Positions 32,746 to 43,072 of a DNA stretch of 64,000 nt are shown piece after piece. The notes beneath the pieces were generated by a model. That model did no database searches. It worked only from the letters and a program-made list of their open reading frames with translations, and had not been told where the DNA came from. Every line of letters starts with the position of its first letter. Within the stretch, counting starts at the first letter, position 1. The position numbers and the translations under genes are program-made. This stretch comes from Rodentibacter myodis (GTDB lineage Bacteria > Pseudomonadota > Gammaproteobacteria > Enterobacterales > Pasteurellaceae), in NCBI RefSeq assembly GCF_001999305.1, contig NZ_MLHQ01000008.1:98033-162032 (forward strand), read 5' to 3'.

Positions 32746-35556
32746 TTAAAGCGCCTCAATCGCCTTATACTGCTCACGGATTTTTTCCAATCCGGATTGG
32801 TACTCCGCCATTTTTTCACGCTCTTTGGCAATCACGGCTTTCGGTGCTTTTGCCACAAAGGCTTCGTTGCTAAGTTTGCCTTCAATGCGTTTCACTTCAT
32901 TTTGATATTTTTCAATCTCTTTGGTTAAACGGGCAAGCTCGGTTTCTTTATTAATGAACCCTGCCATTGGTACAAGAATTTCAGTGTTTCCCACTAATTT
33001 CGCTACAGCAAGCGGCGCATTTTCACCTTCACTTAGCACTTTTGCACCATCGAGTTTTGCCATTGCACATAAAAGTGCGGTCTGTTTTTCAAGAATTTTT
33101 TGTTCATCGCAACTGATGTTACGGAACAATAAATCCAACCCTTTACTTGGTGCAATATTACATTCCGCACGAACATTACGCACGGCAACAATCACTTCTT
33201 TTAACCAATTGATTTCACGTTCTGCCTCTGGATCAAATGCCGCTTCATTCACTCTTGGGAATGGCTGCAACATAATGCTATCCGCTTCAATACCGACAAA
33301 ACCTTTCACTTTTTGCCAAATTTCTTCGGTGATAAACGGAATAAGCGGATGGGCTAAACGCAATAGTTGCTCCAACACACGCACCAGTGTTTGACTTGCC
33401 GCACGGATTTGTGCCGTGCTGCCGTTAGCAAATACCGGTTTGGTTAATTCTAAGTACCAATCGCAGAACTGATTCCAAGTAAATTCATAAATTGCATTTG
33501 CACATAAGTCAAAACGGTATTGATTTAGCGCATTACGGAACGTTTCTACCGTGCGATTAAACTCAGATTCAATCCAGCGATCAGCCACTGAAAATTCAAC
33601 ATCACCTTCGCTTAAATCTAATTTTTCATTGGTGAGAACAAAACGGCTGGCATTCCACAATTTGTTGCAGAAGTTGCGATAACCTTCAAGACGCTTCATA
33701 TCCCAATTAATGTCCCGTCCGTTACTGGCAAGGGCGGCAAGAGTAAAACGCAATGCATCCGTACCGTGTGCGGCAATACCGTTCGCAAATTCTTTGCGGG
33801 TCGCTTTAGCGATTTTTTCCGCTAATTGCGGTTGCATCATATTGCCGGTGCGTTTTTCCAATAAATCTTCAAGGCTAATACCGTCAATCATATCAATCGG
33901 ATCGAGTACATTTCCTTTAGATTTGGACATTTTTTGCCCTTGCTCATCACGAATCAACCCTGTTACATAAACGGTTTTAAACGGCACTTGCGGTTTGCCG
34001 TTTTCATCCTTGATAAAGTGCATTGTGAACATAATCATTCGGGCAACCCAGAAAAAGATAATGTCAAAGCCCGTGATCAACACATCGGTTGGGTGGAACA
34101 TTTTCAGTTCTTTGGTTTGCTCCGGCCAGCCTAAAGTGGAGAACGTCCACAAGCCCGATGAGAACCAAGTATCCAACACATCTTCATCTTGTTTTAACGG
34201 TAAATCGGCAGAAAGATTGTATTTTGACCGCACTTCTTCTTCGTTGCGAGCCACATAAATATTCCCTGCTTCGTCATACCACGCCGGAATACGGTGTCCC
34301 CACCATAACTGACGAGAAATGCACCAATCTTGAATATCACGCATCCAAGAGAAATAGAGGTTTTCATATTGTTTCGGCACAAATTGAATTTCGCCGTCTT
34401 CTACCGCTTTGGTAGCCACTTCCGCAAGCGGTTTAACGCTCACATACCATTGATCGGTCAAATACGGCTCAATCACCACACCAGAGCGGTCGCCGTATGG
34501 GCGTTTTAATTCGTGCGGCTCAATTTTTTCTAAGTAGCCTTCTGCTTCTAAATCCGCCACGATTTTTTTACGCGCTTCAAAACGATCCAAGCCACGATAA
34601 CGTTCCGGAGCATTGTCGTTGAGGGTTGCATCCGGATTCATTAAATTGATAATTTCAATATCGTGCCGTTTACCTACTTCGTAGTCATTAAAATCGTGTG
34701 CCGGTGTGATTTTCACACAGCCTGTCCCAAATTCAGGATCAGGGTAAGGGTCAGCAACCACGGGGATAATCCGATCCGTCATTGGCACGTGTACCATTTT
34801 ACCAATTACATCCTTATAACGTTCGTCATCAGGGTGAACTGCCAAACAGCCGTCTGCCAAAATGGTTTCTGGACGCGTGGTGGCAATATGCATTGCACCG
34901 CCACCAAAGGTTTCGGATTTATCCACAAACGGATAGCGAACGTGATACATAAAGCCTTTTTCATCACGGTTTTCCACTTCCAGATCGGAAATTGCGGTAA
35001 GTAATTTTGGATCCCAGTTTACTAAACGTTTACCACGATAAATCAGTCCTTCTTCGTGTAAGCGAACAAACACTTCTTTTACTGCATTGGACAAACCTTC
35101 GTCCATTGTGAAACGCTCACGTTCCCAGTCAATGGAGTTGCCCAAACGGCGCATTTGTTGGCTGATCGTCCCGCCTGAATAGGCTTTCCAATCCCAGATT
35201 TTATTAATAAAGGCTTCACGCCCATAATCGTGGCGAGTTTTGCCTTCTTCTGCCGCGATTTTACGCTCCACCACCATTTGGGTGGCGATCCCTGCGTGGT
35301 CTGTCCCTGCTTGCCAAAGGGTATTATGCCCTTCCATACGGTGAAAACGGATTAAGGTATCCATTAAAGTTTGTTGGAAGGCGTGTCCCATATGCAAACT
35401 ACCGGTTACATTCGGTGGCGGAATGGCGATACAGTAACTTGCTACGTCAGGATTTTCAGTGGGCTTAAAATAGCCTTGTTGTTCCCAGTGTTGATAAAGG
35501 GCTTGTTCTACTGCAGACGGGTTGAAACGGTCTGCCATTTGGAATTTTGAGGTCAT
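32746..35556 (-). CDS. valS: Valyl-tRNA synthetase
   Basis: 936-residue class I synthetase (E. coli 951). HIGH variant HMGH at 55-58 in [18 protein letters not shown] motif in [10 protein letters not shown]; the connective editing domain lies between; a C-terminal coiled coil ([19 protein letters not shown]) is typical for ValRS. It attaches valine to tRNA-Val and clears threonine by editing. The nuclease gene at 35567 ends 10 bases before the start, so valS may lack its native upstream sequence. Confidence 0.98.
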   Translation of the reverse strand: MTSKFQMADRFNPSAVEQALYQHWEQQGYFKPTENPDVASYCIAIPPPNVTGSLHMGHAFQQTLMDTLIRFHRMEGHNTLWQAGTDHAGIATQMVVERKIAAEEGKTRHDYGREAFINKIWDWKAYSGGTISQQMRRLGNSIDWERERFTMDEGLSNAVKEVFVRLHEEGLIYRGKRLVNWDPKLLTAISDLEVENRDEKGFMYHVRYPFVDKSETFGGGAMHIATTRPETILADGCLAVHPDDERYKDVIGKMVHVPMTDRIIPVVADPYPDPEFGTGCVKITPAHDFNDYEVGKRHDIEIINLMNPDATLNDNAPERYRGLDRFEARKKIVADLEAEGYLEKIEPHELKRPYGDRSGVVIEPYLTDQWYVSVKPLAEVATKAVEDGEIQFVPKQYENLYFSWMRDIQDWCISRQLWWGHRIPAWYDEAGNIYVARNEEEVRSKYNLSADLPLKQDEDVLDTWFSSGLWTFSTLGWPEQTKELKMFHPTDVLITGFDIIFFWVARMIMFTMHFIKDENGKPQVPFKTVYVTGLIRDEQGQKMSKSKGNVLDPIDMIDGISLEDLLEKRTGNMMQPQLAEKIAKATRKEFANGIAAHGTDALRFTLAALASNGRDINWDMKRLEGYRNFCNKLWNASRFVLTNEKLDLSEGDVEFSVADRWIESEFNRTVETFRNALNQYRFDLCANAIYEFTWNQFCDWYLELTKPVFANGSTAQIRAASQTLVRVLEQLLRLAHPLIPFITEEIWQKVKGFVGIEADSIMLQPFPRVNEAAFDPEAEREINWLKEVIVAVRNVRAECNIAPSKGLDLLFRNISCDEQKILEKQTALLCAMAKLDGAKVLSEGENAPLAVAKLVGNTEILVPMAGFINKETELARLTKEIEKYQNEVKRIEGKLSNEAFVAKAPKAVIAKEREKMAEYQSGLEKIREQYKAIEAL

Positions 35557-35566
35557 TGTTTTTTCT

Positions 35567-36640
35567 CTATTTAGTTAATTTAGATCCTAAATTCTTTAGT
35601 GTATCCGCTATTTCGTCTACTTTAACAAAAGCTGAATCTAAATATCGTTCTTTCATAATTTCTATTAAATCATAAATACTAATTTCTTTAATTAGGATAT
35701 CTGGAGATTGTTTATCTTCTATTAATCTAGTTTCGCCTTTAGTTATAATCCAAATTTGCTTATCTGCATTTTCACTAAATGAAATGGTCTGTTTGACTAT
35801 TTTGCCACTATATGTAGAACCGAAACTATAATTGATATTTATAGAATTTTTTATTATTTGGGATTCATAATTACTAATTTGGGTTATTTTCTCTTTTTCC
35901 CATGTAGAAGTGGACTTCAAAGTACAGTCATAAATAACTTCCAATCTATGTCCATTTGTAGATACGCTAGAAACCTTAAAAATACCATCAGCTCTTCCAG
36001 ACGCCATATCTTTAGGTACAGCATAAATTTCAGGGATCCCAAGAGACTTTAAAATAAAGAAAGTAAAATCCTCAAACTCATGTCCTCTATGAATTTTTTC
36101 GAGGTTTAATTTCAATTTATCTAAAAATATATCAGTTAATTCTTTTGTATCTATTTGTATTTTCGAAGAAATACGTTCTATTTTAGAGTTTCTTATTAAT
36201 TTTAGTTCATTAGCGAAGCATCTATTATCATCAACAAAATTAGGAATAAAACTAACAATATCTTCTTCTTTTAAGCTTTCAATTTCATCTTTTGACAATA
36301 AATCTTTATAAGAAGATTTTTTGCATAAGAAATCCTTTTTTTGATTACTATCAAGTTTATTGATAATAAGATCTCCATTGTCGAGTATTTTCTTTATGCT
36401 TGACTCTAAGCGTTGATCTGCAAGCTCCACATCATTAGCAAAAGTACCTTTTTCTGTAATATTAGATGTAAATTTAACTAATGCTCCTTCAACTAAAAAT
36501 TTTATGTCTTTATCATTTAATCTTCCCTTGTAAGAGGTCTGCTTACATAGAAAATCTCTTGTCTGGTTTTTATCTACTTTATTAATAATAAGATCGCCAT
36601 TACTAAGGACTTGTTTTATAGTTGATTTAATTTTAGTCAT
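35567..36640 (-). CDS. AT-rich nuclease-like protein with two N-terminal OB-like repeats
   Basis: 357 residues. Residues 6-73 and 80-147 are two copies of one domain: [13 protein letters not shown], DFLCKxx[14 protein letters not shown] end, which recalls cold-shock beta barrels. The C-terminal half has [16 protein letters not shown] (187-202), GRADGIFK (215-222) and [11 protein letters not shown] (233-243), the order of a PD-(D/E)XK nuclease with Asp 218 and Lys 242. AT content is far above neighbours and there are no uptake cores. The ATG overlaps the remnant yqfB stop. Likely acquired nuclease or restriction-type defence; substrate unknown. Confidence 0.6.
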   Translation of the reverse strand: MTKIKSTIKQVLSNGDLIINKVDKNQTRDFLCKQTSYKGRLNDKDIKFLVEGALVKFTSNITEKGTFANDVELADQRLESSIKKILDNGDLIINKLDSNQKKDFLCKKSSYKDLLSKDEIESLKEEDIVSFIPNFVDDNRCFANELKLIRNSKIERISSKIQIDTKELTDIFLDKLKLNLEKIHRGHEFEDFTFFILKSLGIPEIYAVPKDMASGRADGIFKVSSVSTNGHRLEVIYDCTLKSTSTWEKEKITQISNYESQIIKNSININYSFGSTYSGKIVKQTISFSENADKQIWIITKGETRLIEDKQSPDILIKEISIYDLIEIMKERYLDSAFVKVDEIADTLKNLGSKLTK

Positions 36641-36961
36641 GATAACTCTTTTGTTATTTTGTTAAATTTTATTATATAAAACATCTGTTCATTCAGATAA
36701 ATCCCCCGAATCACTTCTTTCAACTCCGTCAACGTCATATTCTCTTGCTTAACATGTTACCCTATATTAATTCCTCTAACCTAATAGGCAAAACACTACC
36801 TTGATGGTACAGAAATACTAATTATCCTTGAATCGACCAATACACGGAACATCGCCCATTTTAAAATGACTTTCAGACTTATCCCGAATGGTGATGGTTT
36901 TACGCCCTGCGAGAATATCGGCTTCAAACCGTTGGTAGGAAGTAATATCGTTTACTGGCAT
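36637..36961 (-). pseudogene. yqfB: Decayed yqfB (ASCH domain, acetylcytidine amidohydrolase)
   Basis: Translation from ATG 36961 gives [19 protein letters not shown], then [18 protein letters not shown], the YqfB start, up to an in-frame TAG at about 36819. After it YFCTIKV continues in frame, and then the frame changes and recovers [18 protein letters not shown] and FYIIKF, the YqfB C-terminus. So there is at least one nonsense and one frameshift. The reading frame ends at TGA, overlapping the ATG of the nuclease gene. Intact YqfB is about 103 residues. Confidence 0.85.
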
Positions 36962-37001
36962 TTATCCTTTAAAAGTGCAGTTAAATTTCAGGGAGTTTTT
37001 A

Positions 37002-37562
37002 TTACTGATTCAACCGAATCTCGCCTTTCACACGCTCAATCTCTAAAAACAAACGGCGTTCTTCTTGGCGGCAGAAGCTGTTTTCGCCTAATTTTGCTGC
37101 CTCAGGAGTGCAACGCACTTGAGCATATTGTGATTCAAGTTCTTTAAGTAAAGCTTTTTGTTCTTTTATATAAGTGCTTTCGTGGCTTGCTTTTGTTGCT
37201 TTTTTTCGTTTTTGCTTTGGTTCAGCCGTAACGGTCGCATTTTCGGTTTTAACGATGTTGGCTTTATCTGTCTCAGACGCCATTTTAGCTTTTTCTGATT
37301 CGGTTTTCGCTTCAGCAGAAATTGCTTCATCATTTTTCACGCTGATGGCACTTTCGTTTTCCGCTTTAGATACATCGTCAGACTTTTCCGATTCGGTGAG
37401 TTTCGTGTTTTCCGCCACGCCCTGTGTATTTTCGGAAAGTGCGGTCGATTTTTCCGTTGTTTTTATTTCTTGTGTGTTGGTTTCTTGATTATCGCACGCC
37501 GTTAAAGTGAAAACGCTTGCGCCAAGCAAGAGAGATAAAGCAAATTTCATTGGTGATTTCAT
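37002..37562 (-). CDS. Lipoprotein with long Lys/Glu/Ala-rich linker
   Basis: 186 residues from ATG 37562, chosen for GGAG 8 bases upstream. Lipobox LTAC (Cys 23). A long low-complexity segment (about 25-125) of T, E, S, A and K follows, then a helix with LLKELESQYAQVRCTPEAAK and ENSFCRQEERRLFLEI. It resembles a small Haemophilus lipoprotein with conserved tail and variable linker. It lies upstream of the yqfB remnant and downstream of holC on the same strand, 24 bases apart. Function unknown. Confidence 0.75.
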   Translation of the reverse strand: MKSPMKFALSLLLGASVFTLTACDNQETNTQEIKTTEKSTALSENTQGVAENTKLTESEKSDDVSKAENESAISVKNDEAISAEAKTESEKAKMASETDKANIVKTENATVTAEPKQKRKKATKASHESTYIKEQKALLKELESQYAQVRCTPEAAKLGENSFCRQEERRLFLEIERVKGEIRLNQ

Positions 37563-37586
37563 AATAGACTCCATTAATTAAAGGGG

Positions 37587-38018
37587 TTACGCATTTTCAG
37601 TGGAAAGTTGCCACCCCTGCATACGTAACTGTTTATAGCGTTCTCGTGCTTGTGCTTTTTGCGTTTCTTCAGCGGGAACAAAATCAATCAATTGGGTGAA
37701 GCTGTGGCTAAATTCAGGGGTGTCTTGTTGCAAATTGATCAATAAATCCCGGCGTTGGACATTGCGTTTTCCCCGCCACGCAATTTCAATCGGCGCGGGA
37801 TATTGTGTTGCCTCACCCGATAAATTATGTGGCACAAATTCATTCGGATCTCGCTGCCAAAGCATTTCATCAATATCGAGGGCTTGTTGCTCCGTTTCAC
37901 AGGCAATTAAAATCCGTTTTCCTAAACGCCACGCGGAAGCCGCTAAATTGCACGCGAGTTGTTCAACCGTGAACGTGGTTTGTTCTGTCAGAATATAAAA
38001 CTGCGCGTTTTTTGCCAT
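37587..38018 (-). CDS. holC: DNA polymerase III chi subunit
   Basis: 143 residues. AQFYILTEQTT and RLGKRILIACETEQQALDIDE match the chi fold; the later HNLSGEATQYPAPIEIAW and the C-terminal FVPAEETQKAQARERYKQLR are typical. Chi joins the clamp loader to SSB. The gene is divergent from fumC, with about 230 bases between starts. It contains no uptake core. Confidence 0.93.
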   Translation of the reverse strand: MAKNAQFYILTEQTTFTVEQLACNLAASAWRLGKRILIACETEQQALDIDEMLWQRDPNEFVPHNLSGEATQYPAPIEIAWRGKRNVQRRDLLINLQQDTPEFSHSFTQLIDFVPAEETQKAQARERYKQLRMQGWQLSTENA

Positions 38019-38137
38019 TTTTGTCTCAATTTTGCCAAGCTACAAGGTGTGGAATTTTACCGAAAAATAGGAAGAAAATAAACGGTTTAATCGCTTATTG
38101 AACAAGCAAAAATCAACATAAAATCAACCGCACTTTT

Positions 38138-38153
38138 TATGATCTACATCACA
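38138..38153 (+). promoter_or_regulatory. Likely CRP site upstream of fumC
   Basis: TATGA-TCTACA-TCACA matches the CRP consensus TGTGA-N6-TCACA at 9 of 10 positions, 94 bases before the fumC start codon; carbon regulation of fumC fits. An FNR effect cannot be excluded. Confidence 0.6.
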
Positions 38154-38246
38154 AAACTGATTTTTGGTATTTTTGTTACGTTCCATTCATCCCCCTGAAG
38201 TGTTAAAATCGTGCCGTTTTTTATTCTACAAATTAGGAGTATCACA

Positions 38247-39641
38247 ATGGCATTTCGTATTGAAAAAGACACTATGGGTGAAGTTCAAGTTCCTGTGGAT
38301 AAGTATTGGGCGGCGCAAACAGAACGCTCACGCAATAACTTCAAAATCGGGCCGGCTGCCTCTATGCCGCACGAGGTTATTGAAGCCTTTGGTTATTTGA
38401 AAAAAGCCGCCGCATTTGCGAATCACGATTTAGGCGTGTTGCCGGCTGAAAAACGCGATTTAATCGCCCAAGCCTGTGATGAAATTTTGGCGAATAAATT
38501 AGATGATCAATTCCCGCTTGTGATTTGGCAAACCGGCTCCGGTACGCAATCCAATATGAACGTGAATGAAGTGGTGGCAAATCGTGCGCACGTTTTAAAT
38601 GGCGGTAAACTTGGTGAAAAATCCATTATTCACCCGAATGATGATGTCAATAAATCCCAATCTTCAAACGATACTTTCCCAACCGCAATGCACATTGCGG
38701 CATATAAAAAAGTGGTAGAACACACCATTCCTTGCGTAGAACGTTTACAAAAAACCTTTGCAGCGAAATCCGAAGCCTTTAAAGATGTGGTGAAAATCGG
38801 TCGTACTCACTTAATGGATGCCACCCCATTAACGCTTGGTCAAGAATTCTCTGCCTATGCGGCACAATTAGATTTTGGTTTGCGTGCATTAAAAAACACC
38901 CTCCCGCATTTAAGCCAGTTGGCATTAGGCGGCACGGCAGTAGGAACAGGGTTAAACACCCCGAAAGGCTATGATGTAAAAGTAGCGGATTATATTGCGA
39001 AATTCACCGGACTGCCATTTGTCACCGCCGATAACAAATTTGAGGCACTGGCGGCACACGATGCCATTGTGGAAACCCACGGCGCACTTCGTCAATTAGC
39101 AATGAGCCTCTTTAAAATTGCCAATGACATTCGACTATTGGCTTCCGGCCCTCGTTCCGGCATTGGTGAAATTTTAATTCCTGAAAATGAACCGGGTTCA
39201 TCCATTATGCCGGGCAAAGTGAATCCAACCCAATGTGAAGCGATGACAATGGTCTGCGCACAAGTATTTGGCAACGATACCACCATTGCATTTGTCGGCT
39301 CACAAGGTCACTTCCAATTAAACGTGTTTAATCCGGTAATGATTGCAAACTTCTTACAATCCGCACAATTGTTGGGCGATGCCTGTGTTTCTTTTGATGA
39401 ACACTGTGCCGTAGGTATTGAGCCGAATTATCCTCGCATTAAACAACAACTTGAAAATTCATTGATGTTGGTAACCGCACTTAATACCCACATCGGCTAT
39501 GAAAATGCGGCGAAAATTGCGAAAACGGCACATAAAAACGGCACAACATTACGTGAAGAAGCCATTAATCTAGGTTTAGTGTCGGCAGAAGATTTCGACA
39601 AATGGGTTCGCCCTGAAGATATGGTGGGCAGTTTAAAATAA
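38247..39641 (+). CDS. fumC: Fumarate hydratase class II
   Basis: 464 residues, start ATG 38247 after AGGAG. The signature [13 protein letters not shown] and the [13 protein letters not shown] loop mark the class II fumarase/aspartase family; [19 protein letters not shown] fits fumarase. It interconverts fumarate and malate without an iron-sulphur cluster. It lies divergent from holC and is followed by a terminator at 39666. Length equals the family's usual length. Confidence 0.98.
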   Translation: MAFRIEKDTMGEVQVPVDKYWAAQTERSRNNFKIGPAASMPHEVIEAFGYLKKAAAFANHDLGVLPAEKRDLIAQACDEILANKLDDQFPLVIWQTGSGTQSNMNVNEVVANRAHVLNGGKLGEKSIIHPNDDVNKSQSSNDTFPTAMHIAAYKKVVEHTIPCVERLQKTFAAKSEAFKDVVKIGRTHLMDATPLTLGQEFSAYAAQLDFGLRALKNTLPHLSQLALGGTAVGTGLNTPKGYDVKVADYIAKFTGLPFVTADNKFEALAAHDAIVETHGALRQLAMSLFKIANDIRLLASGPRSGIGEILIPENEPGSSIMPGKVNPTQCEAMTMVCAQVFGNDTTIAFVGSQGHFQLNVFNPVMIANFLQSAQLLGDACVSFDEHCAVGIEPNYPRIKQQLENSLMLVTALNTHIGYENAAKIAKTAHKNGTTLREEAINLGLVSAEDFDKWVRPEDMVGSLK

Positions 39642-39665
39642 ACTTCCTTTAAAAATAACGGTCAA

Positions 39666-39689
39666 AGGCGGGCAACCCGCCTTTTTATT
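39666..39689 (+). terminator. fumC terminator
   Basis: GGCGGG-CAA-CCCGCC stem followed by TTTTTATTT, 20 bases after the stop. Confidence 0.92.
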
Positions 39690-39768
39690 TGTGGATTTTT
39701 AGGCGGTTTTGCTATAATTCGCCCAATTTCATTCAACGCGACCCAATATTGAACCGTGAAATAACAAT

Positions 39769-40371
39769 ATGAAAATTAACTCTCTTTTGGCGGTCATTTT
39801 CGCCTTTTTTTCAACCGCACTTTCCGCCCATTGGCTGCCGGTTGGCAATGCAGAATACACTTGGGGCCCTTTCCTCGTTTATAGTGTGGCACTTTCATCC
39901 GAAACCGGTTCATACCAAGAAAATCAACGTCCATTGATGTTTTCCATCAAATATGAAAAACCCATTGAAGGGAAAAGTTTTGCCATTACCCTAATCAAAG
40001 AAATGGATGCCCAACAATTAAGTGCAGACGACACCACCGCTTGGTTGAAAAAAATGCAAGAAATCTTCCCCGATTTTTCACCAAACGATATTTTAAATTT
40101 TGTGGCATTAGATAATAAAGGCTACTTTATCGCCAACGACACCGTGCTAAATCACGAATTTGACGCCAAATTTACCCAAGCATTTGTGAATATTTGGCTT
40201 TCGCCGAAAAGTAGCTTTGTGAAATTACAACCACAACTGCTTGGCAAAGAAAAGAGCGGTCAAAATGACCAAAAATTTCAGTACCAACCCACAAGCGAAC
40301 CGTTTGATGAAGAAAATTCAATGCCGGAACTGCCGCCTAACTATGAACTGAAAAAAGATTTGAACGGATAA
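39769..40371 (+). CDS. Exported chalcone isomerase-like protein
   Basis: 200 residues with a signal peptide (about 1-20, ending ALSAH). The body (GPFLVYSVALSSETG, MFSIKYEKPIEGKSFAITLIKEM) fits the bacterial chalcone-isomerase-like family, which is not known to be enzymatic. Pro/Gln-rich C-terminus. Function in the periplasm is unknown. It lies alone between the fumC terminator and the palindromic terminator at 40386. Confidence 0.7.
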   Translation: MKINSLLAVIFAFFSTALSAHWLPVGNAEYTWGPFLVYSVALSSETGSYQENQRPLMFSIKYEKPIEGKSFAITLIKEMDAQQLSADDTTAWLKKMQEIFPDFSPNDILNFVALDNKGYFIANDTVLNHEFDAKFTQAFVNIWLSPKSSFVKLQPQLLGKEKSGQNDQKFQYQPTSEPFDEENSMPELPPNYELKKDLNG

Positions 40372-40385
40372 CATTTCAAATAAAT

Positions 40386-40409
40386 AAGGCGAACATTAAT
40401 GTTCGCCTT
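40386..40409. terminator. Bidirectional terminator between 200-aa gene and rimK
   Basis: Perfect palindrome with arms AAGGCGAACATT and AATGTTCGCCTT, then TTTCG on the plus side and ATTTATTT on the minus side. Confidence 0.88.
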
Positions 40410-40414
40410 TTCGA

Positions 40415-41305
40415 TCAAATGTTCTTTTCTAAATACAAAATCATCTGCTGTGCAATGTCAATGCCACCGGTCTTCTCAATCATTTCCAAACCCGGACTTG
40501 CATTGACTTCTAACACTAACAAGCCCGTTTTTGAACGGATTAAATCAACCCCGGCGACCTCTAATCCCAAGGCTTTTGTCGCTTTCACGGCAATTAGCTT
40601 TTCTTCCGCCGTTAGATTAATCTTTTGTGCCGTACCGCCACGATGAAAATTGGCACGAAATTCCCCTTGTTGCCCGATTCGTTGCATACTTGCCACCACC
40701 TTATCGCCAATCACAAAACAACGAATGTCCGCTCCCTCGGCTTCTTCAATAAAATCCTGCAGTAACACCGGTATATTCGCTTGCTTTAAAGTTTCCAAAA
40801 TACTGACCGCACTTTGAGGCTTTTCTGCCAGCATTACACCAATACCTTGCGAACCGTTTAATGTTTTAATAATCAACGGTGAAGCCATTTGTTGAACTGA
40901 TAATTTAGGTTCAACCTCAATCCCCGAAAGACTACTTGGTGGTGTGGGAATGCCCTGCTCCATTAAAATTTGCAAACCTTGCCATTTATCACGGGCGGCA
41001 AGAAAGGCTCGCGCATTATTTAAACAATAAGTCCCTTTTGCCTGAAAGTGACGCAACACAGCACACCCCATTTGGGTACTTGTCGTGCCAAAGCGTGGCA
41101 AAACCGCATCATAATGCGGTAAAAGGTAAGCTTCGCCTTCCAAAGGTTGATAGAAAATCGCAAAGTGCGGTGGATTTTGAGTAAGTTTTAAAATACAACG
41201 ATTTGGATCAAGAATATCCATTTCGTGACCGCATTGTTCTGACGCTTGTTTTAAACGGCGGCAACTATATAGGCGCGGTTCACGGCAAAGCATTAATAAT
41301 TTCAT
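40415..41305 (-). CDS. rimK: RimK-type alpha-L-glutamate ligase
   Basis: 296 residues from ATG 41305 ([12 protein letters not shown]), preferred to the upstream TTG. ATP-grasp motifs: [42 protein letters not shown] and [22 protein letters not shown]. RimK adds glutamates to ribosomal protein S6; related enzymes make other glutamyl peptides. It is divergent from grxA, 124 bases between starts. Contains uptake cores. Confidence 0.93.
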   Translation of the reverse strand: MKLLMLCREPRLYSCRRLKQASEQCGHEMDILDPNRCILKLTQNPPHFAIFYQPLEGEAYLLPHYDAVLPRFGTTSTQMGCAVLRHFQAKGTYCLNNARAFLAARDKWQGLQILMEQGIPTPPSSLSGIEVEPKLSVQQMASPLIIKTLNGSQGIGVMLAEKPQSAVSILETLKQANIPVLLQDFIEEAEGADIRCFVIGDKVVASMQRIGQQGEFRANFHRGGTAQKINLTAEEKLIAVKATKALGLEVAGVDLIRSKTGLLVLEVNASPGLEMIEKTGGIDIAQQMILYLEKNI

Positions 41306-41429
41306 TTGATATTCCAAGGTAAAAATAGCAATACATTATACCAATCACAATAATCCTGAAAAACTGTTTATGGATAAACCAAAAAACGGTAGAATCGCCG
41401 CGTTTTTTACATTAACAAGAGGAAAATTT

Positions 41430-41693
41430 ATGTTTGTCGTTATTTTTGGTCGCCCAGGTTGCCCTTATTGTGTACGTGCAAAAAATCTTGCAGAAAAATT
41501 AAAAGGTGAAGTGGCTAATTTTGATTACCGCTATGTAGATATCCACGCCGAAGGCATTACTAAAGAAGATTTATCAAAATCAGTCGGCAAACCGGTTGAA
41601 ACCGTGCCACAAATTTTTATTGATGAGAAACCAATCGGCGGTTGCACCGATTTTGAAGCATTGATGAAAGCCCAGTTTGGTATCGTTGCTTAA
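41430..41693 (+). CDS. grxA: Glutaredoxin 1
   Basis: 87-residue glutaredoxin from ATG 41430 after AAGAGG. Active site CPYC at 11-14, cis-proline segment TVPQIFID and the glutathione loop GGCTDFEAL. It reduces ribonucleotide reductase and mixed disulphides with glutathione. Followed by a terminator of uptake signals. Confidence 0.97.
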   Translation: MFVVIFGRPGCPYCVRAKNLAEKLKGEVANFDYRYVDIHAEGITKEDLSKSVGKPVETVPQIFIDEKPIGGCTDFEALMKAQFGIVA

Positions 41694-41717
41694 TCTTTAA
41701 AAAAAATGAATGTTCCG

Positions 41718-41780
41718 CAAAAGTGCGGTCAGTTTTGAGGGTGTTTAAATTCACCTTAAAAACTGACCGCACTTTTTTTC
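41718..41780 (+). terminator. grxA terminator made of two uptake signals
   Basis: AAAAGTGCGGTCAGTTTT and AAAACTGACCGCACTTTT arms, 18 bp perfect, 24-base loop, then TTTTTC. Confidence 0.92.
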
Positions 41781-41794
41781 TTTCCCGCCAATTT

Positions 41795-41810
41795 GTTGAT
41801 CTATGTCACA
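41795..41810 (+). promoter_or_regulatory. Possible CRP site upstream of citD
   Basis: GTTGA-TCTATG-TCACA: the right half is perfect, the left half has 3 of 5. It lies 89 bases before the citD start, a normal place for an activator. CRP control of citrate use would fit. Confidence 0.4.
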
Positions 41811-41898
41811 AAAAATACCTCTTTAATGTTAGCGAGTTGGCGTGAAAGCCAGTAGAATGAGCGACGATTTTTTATGCGAATAGATGAAGGAAACCACA

Positions 41899-42189
41899 AT
41901 GATGAAGATTACTAAATCAGCCCTTGCCGGCACACTGGAATCCAGTGATGCTTTGGTTCGCATTGAACCGGCAAACTGCTTGACGATTGAAATTAACAGT
42001 TCTGTCGGCAAGCAATTTGGTGAAGCGATTGAGCAAACCATTCGCGCCACTTTGGCAAAATTAGGCGTAACGAAAGCCTTTGTTGCCGTGGAAGACAAAG
42101 GTGCGTTGGATTGCGTCTTGCAGGCTCGTGTGAAAGCCGCGGTAATGCGTGCAACGGACGAAGCAATTAATTGGGAGGCAGTGCTATGA
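41899..42189 (+). CDS. citD: Citrate lyase acyl carrier protein (gamma)
   Basis: 96 residues. [20 protein letters not shown] holds the serine that carries the phosphoribosyl-dephospho-CoA group; counting from the second ATG (41902) this is Ser 14, as in E. coli. AAGGA upstream favours 41899. First gene of the cluster; its stop overlaps the citE start (ATGA). Confidence 0.95.
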   Translation: MMKITKSALAGTLESSDALVRIEPANCLTIEINSSVGKQFGEAIEQTIRATLAKLGVTKAFVAVEDKGALDCVLQARVKAAVMRATDEAINWEAVL

Positions 42190-43061
42190 AATTAAGAAGA
42201 AGTATGCTGTTTGTGCCGGGATCTAATGCGGCAATGCTGAGTAACAGTTTCATCTATAAACCGGATTCCATTATGTTTGATTTGGAAGACGCGGTGGCAT
42301 TAAAAGAAAAAGATACGGCACGCCTTCTTGTGGCACACGCCTTGCAACATCCGTTGTATCAGGAAATTGAAACCGTGGTGCGTGTGAATCCGTTAGATTC
42401 TGAGTTTGGTTTATTGGATTTAAATGCGGTGGTGCGTGCCGGTGTGGATGTGGTTCGTATGCCAAAAACCGAAACGGCACAAGATGTGATCGATATGGAT
42501 CGAGCCATCACCGAAATTGAAAAAGCCTGTGGGCGTGAAGTGGGTTCAACCAAAATGTTGGCTGCGATTGAATCGCCACTCGGTATTACTCAAGCCAATC
42601 AAATTGCGACCGCTTCCCAACGCTTAATCGGGATTGCATTAGGCGCGGAAGATTACGTTCGCAATTTAAAAACCGAGCGTTCGGCGGATGGTATTGAATT
42701 ATTATTCGCCCGTTGTTCTATTCTTCAAGCGGCACGCGCAGCCGGTATTCAAGCCTTTGATACCGTTTATTCCAATGCCAATAACGAAGAAGGTTTCTTG
42801 CAAGAAGCCGCACTGATTAAGCAACTTGGTTTTGACGGCAAATCCTTAATTAATCCCCGCCAAATTGAATTGCTACACAATTTATTTGCACCGACACAAA
42901 AAGATGTAGAACAGGCAAAACGTATTATTGAAGCCGCAGAAGAAGCACAACGTCAAGGCAGCGGTGTAGTGTCATTAAACGGTAAGATGATCGATGCACC
43001 GATTATTGATCGGGCAAAATTGGTATTAGAACGTGCCAAATCATGCATTCGTGAAGAGTAA
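42186..43061 (+). CDS. citE: Citrate lyase beta subunit
   Basis: 291 residues from ATG 42186. [12 protein letters not shown], then [14 protein letters not shown] and [11 protein letters not shown] are the CitE signature; [11 protein letters not shown] and [14 protein letters not shown] follow. It cuts citryl-ACP to acetyl-ACP and oxaloacetate. It starts inside the stop codon of citD and is followed 11 bases later by citF. Confidence 0.97.
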   Translation: MKLRRSMLFVPGSNAAMLSNSFIYKPDSIMFDLEDAVALKEKDTARLLVAHALQHPLYQEIETVVRVNPLDSEFGLLDLNAVVRAGVDVVRMPKTETAQDVIDMDRAITEIEKACGREVGSTKMLAAIESPLGITQANQIATASQRLIGIALGAEDYVRNLKTERSADGIELLFARCSILQAARAAGIQAFDTVYSNANNEEGFLQEAALIKQLGFDGKSLINPRQIELLHNLFAPTQKDVEQAKRIIEAAEEAQRQGSGVVSLNGKMIDAPIIDRAKLVLERAKSCIREE

Positions 43062-43072
43062 GGGAGAAAAAA

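Noticed and set aside
36866..37147. 93-residue plus-strand frame
   Set aside because: It is antisense to the yqfB remnant and to the 3' end of the lipoprotein gene.
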